In this document: positions 8,668 to 17,685 of the stretch, in pieces
Layout of the letters: each line of letters begins with the position of its first letter
Position numbering within the stretch: position 1 is the stretch's first letter
DNA from: [Clostridium] hylemonae DSM 15053
GTDB lineage: Bacteria > Bacillota > Clostridia > Lachnospirales > Lachnospiraceae
Direction of reading: 5' to 3'
Assembly: GCF_008281175.1 (NCBI RefSeq)
Contig: NZ_CP036524.1
Span: forward strand, 3,720,001 to 3,784,000
Length of the DNA stretch: 64,000 nt
The notes under the pieces: model-generated
Database searches by the model: none
Told to the model about the DNA's origin: nothing
What the model saw: only the letters and a program-made list of their open reading frames with translations
Translations under genes and position numbers: made by a program

Positions 8668-10581
8668 CTAAAGGATGATATCATCAATTTTACTGTAATC
8701 CCCCAGGCTGTATGACTCTACCACATTGCCCTGGACAATATACAGAACATCTCCTATATAGATCCCCCGTGCGGCCATCATCCCGCTGCCGTTTATCTCT
8801 TCATCCAAGAGACATTTAAATCCCTCCCGGCTGTCGTAGCTGAACAGAAAATATTTCTGCCCCCCTGCCTCGTATCCCGGAAAACCGATCATATTTTTCC
8901 CGGCGTCGATCAATGCCGCCCTGTGATCGTAAGATACATCCGTACCGTATACATTATCCAGCACATACGTGTCTTTCTCTTTCACATCCGTCATATCGGA
9001 TATGTCAAACATCGTAAGCTTCACACCTCCGGTGACGGAGGTCTTCTCATCCACGTCCATGCCGATCCCTATGAGCAGGTTTTCTCCGTAAAAGTGCAGA
9101 TAATCTGAGAAACCGGGTATTTTCAGCGCCCCTTTTATCTCCGGCTTTTCAGGATCGGACAGATCTACAGAATACAGAGGGTCTGTCTCCCGGAATGTCA
9201 CAAAGTACCCTGTATCTCCCATAAATCTTGCAGAATATATGCGTTCGTCTTTCGCCAGGCCTTCTATGGAACCAGTGATCTTCAGCTTGTCGTCCAGAAT
9301 GTAGACCGCGTTGGTATCTCCCGCCGTTACCGCCACTCTCAGGTATCCTTTGTACTCATCTATGGAGAAGGAGTCATTCAGATAACCGTCGAATGTGCCC
9401 TGCGCCTCTGCCTTTAGCCTTCCGTCCTTATATGCAATTCTGCGTACCGTTGTATTTGTTCTGCCGGATCCCTCCCACTCATTTTCATAATAATAGATGT
9501 TCTCATTGCTCACATATATCTCTCCGCCTTTGGAAAAGATTGCTTTGCTGTCCGTGATCGTGTCCGGGTCCTCTATGTCAAGCGACGTGACGACCTCATA
9601 CATATTGGCCATATCTGTCTGCGGAAGATATATCGCGTCGCTTGCCAGCGGCCTGCCGTTCACAAGAGGTACAAAGGACTTCTCATCATCCCGGGCAATG
9701 CCGGCCCCGGCATAGTATGTGCTGAACAGATATACATAGTCTCCTGACATTCTGGATGAACTGTAAGTTCCGCTCTGCTTTATTCTGCCGGTCTCAACGG
9801 GTTTGGACGGATTTGACACATCATACGTTACGGCTTCTGCCGCCCCATTGTAATTCATATCCCGCAGCAGACTGTCTCCGCTATCCCCTGTGCTGCTGCA
9901 GACCATGACCAGCTTCTTTTTCTCCGGGTTGAGATAGAATTCCTCTATTCTCGTCCCTTCTTCTGCCTGTATATTTCCATACTCTTTAAGACTGCCTTCT
10001 TTTGCTTCCACTATGGCCACTTCCTGGCGGCTGTCTTTCAGTACATAGAGGTATTTGCCGTCCGTCTTGGCCGTATCCGCCTCATCCACGCCTTCCTGCC
10101 GTACATTTGTGGACGAGTATTCGGCCTCCCTTGTGCCTGCGTCTGCCTTGTCTGCTTCTGCGCCGGCATTGCGGGCAGACTGGAAGGAGGCATCTTCCGA
10201 TGATATCTCGCTGCTCTCCTCTATTTTGAACTCAGCTTCTTCACGATCCATCTGCTTATTATAGTTTTCTATATAAGAATAGACCTGGTCATAATCCTTG
10301 GCCGAAGCTATCTTCCCGCCGCTGGCCGCCGGAGATGTTTTCCCTGTCTGTACACGGTCTCCGCCTCCGCCGTACCGCAGTACAGCCGCGGATACCCCGG
10401 CCGCCAGAACAAGACAGGCGGCCGCCAGGCAGGCAGCCCGGCTCAGACGCCATTTTCCGGCTTTCCGGCTGTTTTCTTCCAGTGTCTTTTTCACCGCATC
10501 AGGACGTAAGCTGTCCGACACCTCGATGTTCTTCGTCTTCTCATCTAACTGTGTCAGAATATCCTGTTCCCTTTTATCCAT
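8668..10581 (-). CDS. Membrane-anchored beta-propeller protein, probable anti-sigma partner
   Basis: A 637-residue protein of the Beta_propel family (secreted proteins with a C-terminal propeller distantly related to WD40, COG4880-like). The first 43 residues are cytoplasmic-type and charged, a single membrane helix follows (about 44-66, CLAAACLVLAAGVSAAVL), then a low-complexity linker and a large extracellular propeller (about 165-637). The gene directly follows an ECF sigma factor gene (27-base gap), and the layout short cytoplasmic tail / helix / large outer domain is that of anti-sigma factors. I infer that the tail holds the sigma factor and that the propeller senses an outside cue. SD AAAGGGGC supports the start. 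Confidence 0.8.
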   Translation of the reverse strand: MDKREQDILTQLDEKTKNIEVSDSLRPDAVKKTLEENSRKAGKWRLSRAACLAAACLVLAAGVSAAVLRYGGGGDRVQTGKTSPAASGGKIASAKDYDQVYSYIENYNKQMDREEAEFKIEESSEISSEDASFQSARNAGAEADKADAGTREAEYSSTNVRQEGVDEADTAKTDGKYLYVLKDSRQEVAIVEAKEGSLKEYGNIQAEEGTRIEEFYLNPEKKKLVMVCSSTGDSGDSLLRDMNYNGAAEAVTYDVSNPSKPVETGRIKQSGTYSSSRMSGDYVYLFSTYYAGAGIARDDEKSFVPLVNGRPLASDAIYLPQTDMANMYEVVTSLDIEDPDTITDSKAIFSKGGEIYVSNENIYYYENEWEGSGRTNTTVRRIAYKDGRLKAEAQGTFDGYLNDSFSIDEYKGYLRVAVTAGDTNAVYILDDKLKITGSIEGLAKDERIYSARFMGDTGYFVTFRETDPLYSVDLSDPEKPEIKGALKIPGFSDYLHFYGENLLIGIGMDVDEKTSVTGGVKLTMFDISDMTDVKEKDTYVLDNVYGTDVSYDHRAALIDAGKNMIGFPGYEAGGQKYFLFSYDSREGFKCLLDEEINGSGMMAARGIYIGDVLYIVQGNVVESYSLGDYSKIDDIIL

Positions 10582-10608
10582 ATCGATGCCCCTTTCACTC
10601 TTATCACG

Positions 10609-11091
10609 TTATCTAAGCACACACTCCATCTTTTCCAGCGCCCGTTTCCTTTTGGATCGCACCGTGCTGGCGTTCAGCTTCAGCATGGCGCCGATCTCAC
10701 CGCTGTTATACCCGCCGAATACCGACAGGCCTATCACGAGCTGCTCTTCCTCTTCCAGCACAAAAAACGCCTGCCGCACATCCAGGGCCAGACCATAATC
10801 CGGCTGCTCCTGCGCCTCCTCCCAATATGTATCAAAGGGCTGCTGGTTCTTCTGCTTTTCCGCTTCCTTACGCAGCCTTTTCCTGCAGACATTGGCCAGG
10901 ATCGTAAAGATCCAGCTCTTGAACGCCTCCGCCTTCCGGAGCTTTCCAATATTTTCATAGGCAGATACTACCGCCTCGCTGACCGCGTCTTCCGCATCAT
11001 GCCCATTTTTCATCAGGCACAGGGCAAACCGGTACAGATCCTGGTAGACCGTCTCATATAATTGCGCAAACATGCTTGCATCACATTTCAT
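10609..11091 (-). CDS. ECF-family RNA polymerase sigma factor
   Basis: 160 residues with sigma region 2 (MFAQLYETVYQDLYRFALCLMKNGHDAEDAVSEAVVSAYENIGKL ... FKSWIFTILANVCRKRLRK, split here) and region 4 (LVIGLSVFGGYNSGEIGAMLKLNASTVRSKRKRALEKME, split here). I chose the ATG at 11089-11091 because GGGAGGGCAGGAT lies directly before it; the longer reading to 11130 has no such site. First gene of a two-gene operon with the beta-propeller protein, the usual order for sigma and anti-sigma. Regulon unknown, but the pair often autoregulates. Confidence 0.92.
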   Translation of the reverse strand: MKCDASMFAQLYETVYQDLYRFALCLMKNGHDAEDAVSEAVVSAYENIGKLRKAEAFKSWIFTILANVCRKRLRKEAEKQKNQQPFDTYWEEAQEQPDYGLALDVRQAFFVLEEEEQLVIGLSVFGGYNSGEIGAMLKLNASTVRSKRKRALEKMECVLR

Positions 11092-11199
11092 ATCCTGCCC
11101 TCCCGTGAGATATGACAATAACTTTTCCAAATACGTGTGATATAAATAAGAGTTAAAAAATGCCCAAACTGTTGCATCGACTGTGGAAAATTATTGGGA

Positions 11200-11279
11200 T
11201 AAAATGGGGACAATTAATTGGGGACGGAGGAAAATTAAAAAACCTCCGTCCCCAATTAAATTCAGGGTGTCCCCTTTTA
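11200..11279. repeat. Palindromic repeat copy R1 (with outer arms)
   Basis: Core 11216-11257: AATTGGGGACGGAGG ... CCTCCGTCCCCAATT around an A/T-rich centre. An outer pair of arms (ATGGGGACA near 11204 and TGTCCCC at 11269) encloses it. It overlaps the stop codon of the hydratase gene and lies upstream of the sigma factor promoter, so it can serve as a terminator for the hydratase. One of at least seven related copies in the window. Confidence 0.85.
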
Positions 11280-13556
11280 TCCTTTGTAGTAATTTATAAG
11301 GCATCCTTTCAGGATGATCTCGCGCTCAGCATCCGTCATATCACCGACGCTCAGTGTGATCTCTTTCAGTCCGCTGCCGACTACATATGCTTTGATTTCC
11401 GCCGTCTTATCTTCGATCGCCTTTTTGATGTCCGGCACAAAGATATAATCTCCGTTCTTAAAGCTCAGGTTCTGATGGTCTTCCGTTGTGATGAACGGGA
11501 GCATTCCCCAGTTGATCAGATTGGAGCGGTATCTCTTCGTGGCATATTCATTGGCGATATTTGCCCATCCGCCCAGAACTTTCTGGCAGGACGCCGCCTG
11601 TTCTCTCGCGGAACCGTCTCCCGGCTTCACGGCGAAGATCGTGCTTCCGACACCGATATTTCCTTCCCCTGCATCCGGGAACATCTTGCGCACTTCACCC
11701 ATCACCGGCTTTAACTCATCCAGCACTTCGAGCGGGCACTTGCCTGCTTCGATCGCTTTCTGCGCCTTCTGCACTTCTTTCGCCCGGCCCACATAAGCCG
11801 GATCCTTCCTGGACAGCGCAAATTCTGCAAGTCCGAGCGGATTGGAGCGGTAAGAGGATGTCTCGCCGGACGGGATAAGCTCATCCGTCGTCGTGACCGG
11901 ATCGTGGATCTCCGACACTACTTTTAGTACAAGGTGCTCCGGCAGCGCGGGCATCTCAGGCCAGTCCTTGATATTCGGTCCGAACTTGATCTCGACAGAC
12001 GGGTCTGCCTCCCCCTTACTGTCAAATACTCTGTTCGCATATATTTCTTTGTCAAAATGGTACTTCTGTCCTTTATATTCTACATCAATATCTGCCGCTG
12101 ATGTGAGGAAGCCTTTGTTCGCCGCAGTGGCCGCGATGGAGCGCGCGTCCATAAGCGCCACGGATGATATCTGCCCGTTCTGCAGCTTAGAGCCTTCTCT
12201 GTTCGGGAAGTTTCTCGTTGAATGGCGGATGGAGAACGCGTTGTTGGCCGGCGTATCCCCCGCGCCGAAGCACGGACCGCAGAAGGCTGTCTTTACGATC
12301 GTACCCGCCTGCATAAGATCCGCGACCGCGCCGTTTTTGACAAGCTCCATGTAGATCGGTGTACTTGCCGGATATACGCTGAACGTAAATTCATCCGCTC
12401 CGATATATTTTCCACGTATAATGTCCGCCGCCGCGCAGATATTTTCAAAACCGCCGCCGGCGCATCCTGCGATGATCCCCTGCTCCACATACAGCTTTCC
12501 GTCCACGATCTTGTCCTGGAGAGAATAGTCGACCGCGCCGTCCAGGCTCACGAGCGCTTTCTGTTCCACATCGTGAAGCACGTCCTTCAGGTTAGCGTTC
12601 ACCTCATCTATCGTATATACATTAGACGGGTGGAACGGCATCGCGATCATCGGTTTGATCTCACTCAGGTTCACGTATACCATGCCGTCATAATATGTGA
12701 CCGCGCCGGGGTTCAGTTCCCTGTAGTCCTCAGCTCTGCCGTGGATCTCATAGAACTCTTTGATCTTGTCGTCTGTCTTCCATATGGAGGACAGGCACGT
12801 TGTCTCTGTCGTCATGACATCTATGCCGATACGGAAATCTGCGCTCAGCTTTCCTACTCCAGGTCCGACAAATTCCATCACTTTATTATTGACATATCCA
12901 TTGGCAAATGTAGCCCCGATGATGGCAAGCGCCACATCCTGAGGACCCACGCCCCTGGCCGGCTCGCCGTCCAGATAGATGCCCACGACGCCCGGCATCT
13001 TGATATCGTATGTCTTCCCGAGCAGCTGCTTCACGAGTTCCGGCCCGCCTTCACCCATGGCCATCGTGCCGAGTGCGCCGTATCTTGTATGGCTGTCCGA
13101 GCCAAGTATCATCCTGCTGCCACCCGCAAGCATCTCACGGGCATACTGATGAATGACTGCCTGATGAGGAGGTACATACACACCGCCGTATTTCTTTGCA
13201 CATGTCAGGCCGAACATATGGTCATCCTCATTGATCGTTCCGCCCACCGCACAGAGCGAGTTGTGGCAGTTCGTCAGCACATAAGGGATCGGAAACCGTT
13301 CAAGCCCCGAAGCCCTCGCCGTCTGGATAATACCCACAAACGTAATGTCATGGGACGTCAGTTTGTCAAACTTGATCTGCAGACGATCCATATTGCCGGA
13401 AGTGTTGTGCGCTTCCAGAATGCTGTATGCCATCGTATTCTTCGCGGCCTCTTCCTGAGACACGGCCTGCCCTGTTCCGGCCGCCGCTTCCGCCGCGTCC
13501 TCCACGATCTTTGTGCCATTCAGCAGATAAACACCTTTATCGTATAATTTCACCAT
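11277..13556 (-). CDS. Aconitase-superfamily hydratase (YbhJ-like)
   Basis: 759-residue member of the aconitase superfamily, of the type annotated simply as hydratase (E. coli YbhJ-like), not a standard citrate aconitase. The [4Fe-4S] ligand regions are visible: [13 protein letters not shown], then AGCAGGG and CGPCFGAG followed by [17 protein letters not shown], and the active-site style [12 protein letters not shown]. The swivelling C-terminal domain contains [12 protein letters not shown]. The substrate is not established for this branch. A CdaR-type regulator gene lies 12 bases upstream on the same strand, implying co-transcription and a link to sugar-acid or other carboxylate catabolism (inference). 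Start supported by AGGAGGAAC. Confidence 0.85.
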   Translation of the reverse strand: MVKLYDKGVYLLNGTKIVEDAAEAAAGTGQAVSQEEAAKNTMAYSILEAHNTSGNMDRLQIKFDKLTSHDITFVGIIQTARASGLERFPIPYVLTNCHNSLCAVGGTINEDDHMFGLTCAKKYGGVYVPPHQAVIHQYAREMLAGGSRMILGSDSHTRYGALGTMAMGEGGPELVKQLLGKTYDIKMPGVVGIYLDGEPARGVGPQDVALAIIGATFANGYVNNKVMEFVGPGVGKLSADFRIGIDVMTTETTCLSSIWKTDDKIKEFYEIHGRAEDYRELNPGAVTYYDGMVYVNLSEIKPMIAMPFHPSNVYTIDEVNANLKDVLHDVEQKALVSLDGAVDYSLQDKIVDGKLYVEQGIIAGCAGGGFENICAAADIIRGKYIGADEFTFSVYPASTPIYMELVKNGAVADLMQAGTIVKTAFCGPCFGAGDTPANNAFSIRHSTRNFPNREGSKLQNGQISSVALMDARSIAATAANKGFLTSAADIDVEYKGQKYHFDKEIYANRVFDSKGEADPSVEIKFGPNIKDWPEMPALPEHLVLKVVSEIHDPVTTTDELIPSGETSSYRSNPLGLAEFALSRKDPAYVGRAKEVQKAQKAIEAGKCPLEVLDELKPVMGEVRKMFPDAGEGNIGVGSTIFAVKPGDGSAREQAASCQKVLGGWANIANEYATKRYRSNLINWGMLPFITTEDHQNLSFKNGDYIFVPDIKKAIEDKTAEIKAYVVGSGLKEITLSVGDMTDAEREIILKGCLINYYKG

Positions 13557-13568
13557 TTTATGTTCCTC

Positions 13569-14654
13569 CTACTCTTTTATATATTTCATATGGTTTGCAA
13601 CCATCATAGCTATCTTAAATGTGAGCGCGTCGTCGAACACTCTCACGTCAAGCCCGGTTTTCTTCTGGATCTTTTCCAGCCTGTACACAAGTGTGTTTCT
13701 GTGCACATATAACTGCCTTGCCGTCTCCGAAATGTTCAGGTTGTTGTCAAAAAATGTATAGACAGTAGCCAGCTCTTCCTCGTCAAATTCACCGGCCCCT
13801 CCGCCTTCAAACACTTCTTTTAAAAACATTTCACACAGCGATGCCGGAAGCTGGTGTATGAGCCGCCCTATCCCAAGCTCACTGTACGCCAGTATATTTT
13901 TTTCCGCATAGAATACACGGCCGACTTCCAGCGCCATAGCGGCTTCTTTATAAGACTTCGATACATCCTTCAGTTCCTCGATTATCGTACCGTATGCCAC
14001 ACGGACACTGACCATGGCCTCCATATTCAGTGTATCCGCGATAACCTTTGCAGTCTGGTTCATATCTTTGTAATCTTCTGTCTTCTCCAGCGCCTTCACA
14101 AGAATAATATGTCCCTCATCCACGGCCGTCACAAAGTCTCTGCTGCCGGTGGCGTACAGCCCCTTTAACGTCTCGAGTACAAGATTCTCACCTTCATGCT
14201 TCGGTTCAATAAGAAAGACAGCTCTTCGCAGCTCTGCCGGTATCTTCATCTTCTTCGCCTGATTATAGACATCTACCAGCAGCAGATTGTCCAGGATCAG
14301 ATTCTGGATAAAACGGTTCTTGTCCATTCTTTCCCTGTATGCAGAGATCAGATTCTCAAGCTGGCTGGCCCCAAGGCGTCCCGCCGTGGCAATATCAGCC
14401 TGGTCCCCGCAAAGCGCCAGCACATATTCCGGCGATTCCTCACCACTGACAAGAAACAGCCCTGCGCCGTCCTCGATATACTCTTCCGTCTCCTCGGCGT
14501 TTTTAATGAATTCTGACACCTTCTTATAAAGCGCTGTCTGCTTCTCGTTCGTCATCACAAGGCATGTCCCGCGCAAGTCCCAGACAGAGCCTTCCAGCTC
14601 CGTTATCCTCCGGATATCCTGGACGGTCTTATGCAATACCTGATTCGATAACAT
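13569..14654 (-). CDS. CdaR/PucR-family transcriptional regulator
   Basis: 361 residues. The N-terminal part resembles the sugar-diacid recognition region; the middle is a GGDEF-like CdaR domain; the C-terminus has the PucR-type helix-turn-helix LNISETARQLYVHRNTLVYRL and ends in the typical DALTFKIAMMVANHM. Start chosen at 14652-14654 (MLSNQVLHKTV) because AGGAGG lies at 14661-14666; the longer reading to 14684 begins without a site. CdaR proteins control genes for carboxylate or sugar-acid use in response to the substrate. Its neighbour, the hydratase, is the likely target and lies in the same operon. Confidence 0.88.
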   Translation of the reverse strand: MLSNQVLHKTVQDIRRITELEGSVWDLRGTCLVMTNEKQTALYKKVSEFIKNAEETEEYIEDGAGLFLVSGEESPEYVLALCGDQADIATAGRLGASQLENLISAYRERMDKNRFIQNLILDNLLLVDVYNQAKKMKIPAELRRAVFLIEPKHEGENLVLETLKGLYATGSRDFVTAVDEGHIILVKALEKTEDYKDMNQTAKVIADTLNMEAMVSVRVAYGTIIEELKDVSKSYKEAAMALEVGRVFYAEKNILAYSELGIGRLIHQLPASLCEMFLKEVFEGGGAGEFDEEELATVYTFFDNNLNISETARQLYVHRNTLVYRLEKIQKKTGLDVRVFDDALTFKIAMMVANHMKYIKE

Positions 14655-14729
14655 TCGCATCCTCCTGTCGGACGATATGTCCATTTATCATTTTACCATA
14701 CGAAACTGACAGTGTCTAACATTTTACCA

Positions 14730-14758
14730 TTGACACCACACTTTAATTCCTGTATGAT
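14730..14758 (+). promoter_or_regulatory. Sigma-A promoter for the MATE transcript
   Basis: TTGACA (14730-14735), 17-base spacer, TATGAT (14753-14758) on the plus strand. Transcription would start near 14765, leaving a leader of about 270 bases before the MATE start codon. Confidence 0.6.
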
Positions 14759-14762
14759 ACCC

Positions 14763-15037
14763 TCAGATGACAGCAGTATCTACAGTCGCCATACTGCCGT
14801 CTTTTGCATATGGATTATGACTTTGCCACCGGGTAAAGTATGAGAAGCGTTTGGAATTCATGCCGTCAGGTCTTAGAAGGTATGATACCCGGCGCTTTTT
14901 TATAGCATAGGAAACTTCGTTCCTTATGTTATAAAAACCCTCCGGGGGAGGCGCACGCGCGCGAAGATGTAATATGTCGCAGGCGACCGCGCCCGGCGCG
15001 AGAATGTGCCAAGGCACATTCTTTATTGGAGGTTAAA
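14763..15037 (+). promoter_or_regulatory. Long structured 5' leader of the MATE gene
   Basis: No credible gene lies here. The leader can form GCAGTAT/ATACTGC (near 14772-14796), ACTTTGCC/GGGTAAAGT (14820-14839), and AAGCG/CGCTT closing on a T-run at 14896-14901, which looks like a terminator. A hairpin TATAGCATAGGAA / TTCCTTATGTTATA follows (14902-14934), then GC-rich arms and GAATGTGCC / GGCACATTC (15002-15021) just before the ribosome site. The design (aptamer-like part, terminator, downstream hairpins) suggests an attenuator or riboswitch, but it fits no class I know. A minus-strand frame here (14763-15017) is not convincing. Confidence 0.45.
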
Positions 15038-16363
15038 ATGAAACGCTCAGCAGACACTTCACTGTTTTCAACATTCTTAAAATATGTACTCTTCAACGTC
15101 ACGGGGATGGTCGGCCTGTCCTGCTACATCCTGGCCGACACTTTGTTTATCGCCCGCGGACTGGGACCCGACGGCCTGACCGCGCTGAACCTGGCGATTC
15201 CGGTCTACAGCTTCATCCACGGCACAGGGCTCATGGCCGGTATGGGAGGCGCCACCAGATACTCCATCCAGAAAGCGGCCGGCAGCAATGCGGCGGCGCG
15301 CCGGACCTTCACCACAGCGGTCATCACAGCGCTCGTCCTGTCCTCTGCTTTCGTATTGGCCGCAGTCCTTGGAGACCGTGCGCTTACCTCACTTTTAGGC
15401 GCCGGCGGATCGGTATTCGAGATGACACGTATCTATCTGAAAATCATCCTGCTGTTTGCGCCGGCCTTTATGCTGAATAACGTTGTGCTCTGTTTTGTCA
15501 GAAACGACGGGAGCCCGAACTTGTCCATGGCAGCGATGCTGGCCGGCAGTTTCTCCAATATCATACTGGATTATGTCTTTATCTTCCCGCTCGGTATGGG
15601 AATCTTCGGCGCTGTGATCGCCACCAGCCTCGCCCCGGTCATAAGCCTCGCCGTTCTCTCCCTCCACCTGCTCTCATCCCGAAGCGGACTCCAGTTTGAA
15701 CGGCCGGCGCATATTGTGAGAAGCAGCGCCGGACTGCTCTCACTCGGCCTGTCGTCCTTTATCGCGGAGGCGGCGTCCGGTATCGTGATGATCACCTTTA
15801 ACTTTATCATTCTGTCACTGAAAGGCAATCTGGGCGTGGCAGCCTACGGCATAATCGCAAATCTGTCTCTTGTCGTCACCTCCATCTATACGGGCACCGC
15901 GCAGGGGAGCCAGCCGCTGCTCAGTGAAGCACACGGCGCCGGCCGCCAGGACAGCATACGCAGAGTGTACACATACGCCGTCACGCTTGCCTTGGGCTTT
16001 TCGGTCATGATCTACGGCCTGCTGGCCCTCCTTCGGAATCCTGTCATAAGCCTGTTCAACCAGAACAAAGACACGGCCCTGGCCGCTATGGCCGGACAGG
16101 GCATCCTCCTATACTTCACTGCATTTTTGTTTGTCGGTGTAAATATCATCTCCGCCATATTCTTCAGCTGCGTGGAACAGGCAAGACTTTCTTTTACGCT
16201 TGCGATGATGCGGGGCCTCGTCCTTCTTCTCCCGCTCGTGATCCTGATGTCCCGGCTGTTTGGCATGACAGGAGTATGGCTTTCCTTTCCTGCCACAGAG
16301 CTGCTCACATGCGCGGCCGCCGTCATTTTTGTCCGTCGGTATTGGAAAAAGCAGCGCACGTAA
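15038..16363 (+). CDS. MATE-family multidrug/toxin efflux transporter
   Basis: 441-residue membrane protein with twelve predicted helices in two MatE halves (first half begins SLFSTFLKYVLFNVTGMVGLSCYILADTLF, split by residues; second half around ASGIVMITFNFIILSL). MATE proteins export cationic drugs or metabolites using Na+ or H+ gradients. The ATG at 15038-15040 is preceded by TTGGAGG; the upstream TTG at 15026 overlaps that site. Plus-strand gene between minus-strand neighbours, with its own promoter and a long leader, so expression is likely conditional. Substrate unknown. Confidence 0.92.
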   Translation: MKRSADTSLFSTFLKYVLFNVTGMVGLSCYILADTLFIARGLGPDGLTALNLAIPVYSFIHGTGLMAGMGGATRYSIQKAAGSNAAARRTFTTAVITALVLSSAFVLAAVLGDRALTSLLGAGGSVFEMTRIYLKIILLFAPAFMLNNVVLCFVRNDGSPNLSMAAMLAGSFSNIILDYVFIFPLGMGIFGAVIATSLAPVISLAVLSLHLLSSRSGLQFERPAHIVRSSAGLLSLGLSSFIAEAASGIVMITFNFIILSLKGNLGVAAYGIIANLSLVVTSIYTGTAQGSQPLLSEAHGAGRQDSIRRVYTYAVTLALGFSVMIYGLLALLRNPVISLFNQNKDTALAAMAGQGILLYFTAFLFVGVNIISAIFFSCVEQARLSFTLAMMRGLVLLLPLVILMSRLFGMTGVWLSFPATELLTCAAAVIFVRRYWKKQRT

Positions 16364-16365
16364 AA

Positions 16366-16395
16366 AGAATGCCGGTCCTTTCGGGCCGGCATTCT
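16366..16395. terminator. Bidirectional terminator between convergent genes
   Basis: AGAATGCCGGTCC pairs with GGGCCGGCATTCT around a TTTC loop, between the MATE stop (16363) and the stop of the minus-strand ABC ATPase (16410). Confidence 0.85.
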
Positions 16396-16409
16396 GCGCT
16401 CTAAGAAAA

Positions 16410-17522
16410 TTAGTTTGTGATCGTAAGTTCTGTCTCTTTATCAAATACGTGGATCTTCTCTGCATCGAGAGCAAACTTCACGGTATCTCCTGTTCTTGCT
16501 GTCGTTCTCGGATCAACCCTTGCCGTCATATTGGAGCCCTCATAATCAAAGTACAGATATACTTCTGCGCCGAGCATCTCATATACACGGATCGTCGCTT
16601 CTATCACTGTGTTCGGGGAAGACTCGATAAACATCTGCTCATCGTGCACGTCCTCCGGACGGATACCGAGCACTACAGTCTTTCCGTCGTAACCGCCGTC
16701 GATAAGCTTCTTCGCTTTTGCAGGCGGAAGCTCGATCGCGGAAGGTCCTGCCTGGAGCACTACCTTGTCGCCGTTCACCTTGCACACGGCGTCGATAAAG
16801 TTCATCTGAGGAGAACCGATAAATCCTGCCACGAACAGGTTGCATGGATAATCATATAATGTCTGCGGCGTATCTACCTGCTGTACGATACCTGCATTCA
16901 TAACTACGATCCTTGTACCGAGTGTCATAGCCTCTGTCTGGTCGTGTGTTACATAGATGATCGTCGTTCCAAGTCTCTGGTGCAGCTTGGAGATCTCAAT
17001 ACGCATCTGGCCGCGCAGCTTTGCGTCCAGGTTGGAAAGAGGCTCATCCATAAGGAATACCTTCGGGTCACGGACAATGGCGCGGCCCATGGCAACACGC
17101 TGTCTCTGACCGCCTGACAGAGCCTTTGGCTTACGGTCCAGAAGCTGCTCCAGATCAAGGATCCTTGCCGCCTCACGCACCATCTTGTCGATCTCATCCT
17201 TCGGCGTCTTTCTCAGCTTAAGGCCAAATGCCATATTGTCATAAACAGTCATGTGCGGATAGAGCGCGTAGTTCTGGAATACCATAGCGATATCTCTGTC
17301 CTTCGGCTCTACGTCATTTACCACTTTATCCCCAATTTTGAGCTCACCGGAAGAAATCTCCTCCAGACCCGCGATCATACGAAGCGTTGTAGACTTACCG
17401 CATCCGGACGGTCCGACAAATATGATGAACTCCTTGTCGTCGATCTCAAGATTAAAATCTTTAACTGCTTCAAATCCGTTTGGATATACTTTGTTAATGT
17501 GCTTTAATGATAAACTTGCCAT
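16410..17522 (-). CDS. ugpC: Sugar ABC transporter ATPase, UgpC/MsmX type
   Basis: 370-residue ATPase of carbohydrate ABC importers. Walker A GPSGCGKST, Q-loop MVFQNYALYPHMTV, signature LSGGQRQRVAMGRAI, Walker B VFLMDEPLSNLD and the switch histidine in YVTHDQTEAMTLG are all intact; a C-terminal TOBE/OB regulatory domain follows (VLGIRPEDVH ... FALDAEKIHVFD). No permease or binding-protein gene is near, as for B. subtilis MsmX and streptococcal MsmK, which energise several sugar importers. I therefore infer a shared, multi-transporter ATPase. Start supported by AGGAGGAAGT upstream of the ATG. Confidence 0.93.
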   Translation of the reverse strand: MASLSLKHINKVYPNGFEAVKDFNLEIDDKEFIIFVGPSGCGKSTTLRMIAGLEEISSGELKIGDKVVNDVEPKDRDIAMVFQNYALYPHMTVYDNMAFGLKLRKTPKDEIDKMVREAARILDLEQLLDRKPKALSGGQRQRVAMGRAIVRDPKVFLMDEPLSNLDAKLRGQMRIEISKLHQRLGTTIIYVTHDQTEAMTLGTRIVVMNAGIVQQVDTPQTLYDYPCNLFVAGFIGSPQMNFIDAVCKVNGDKVVLQAGPSAIELPPAKAKKLIDGGYDGKTVVLGIRPEDVHDEQMFIESSPNTVIEATIRVYEMLGAEVYLYFDYEGSNMTARVDPRTTARTGDTVKFALDAEKIHVFDKETELTITN

Positions 17523-17590
17523 TTTTTTACTTCCTCCTAATCAACCTCTCGTATCATACGATACCTTTTTCGTTCTGTAACAAAGTATAT

Positions 17591-17626
17591 AAAAAAAGTT
17601 CAACCTGAACCATGCCCAAGTTGAAC
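17591..17626 (-). terminator. Intrinsic terminator after rsmI
   Basis: On the minus strand GTTCAACTTG pairs with CAGGTTGAAC (10 bp, one G-T pair) around a nine-base loop, followed by seven T. It ends the rsmI cluster. Another GTTCAAC-type half-site (17650-17658) lies upstream on the transcript. The promoter of the ABC ATPase must lie in 17523-17595; a TATGAT-like -10 is near 17552-17557. Confidence 0.75.
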
Positions 17627-17685
17627 AATCTTTTTAAATTTTTCTATACAAGTTGAACAAGAACTGTAACACATGGAAAAATGTG

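Noticed and set aside
12222-13547. 441-codon plus-strand frame opposite the hydratase
   Set aside because: Shadow of a well-conserved gene; no ribosome site, odd composition rich in His, Arg and Cys.
14763-15017. 84-codon minus-strand frame upstream of the MATE gene
   Set aside because: No ribosome site; it lies over a structured, GC-uneven leader on the plus strand and no family is recognised.
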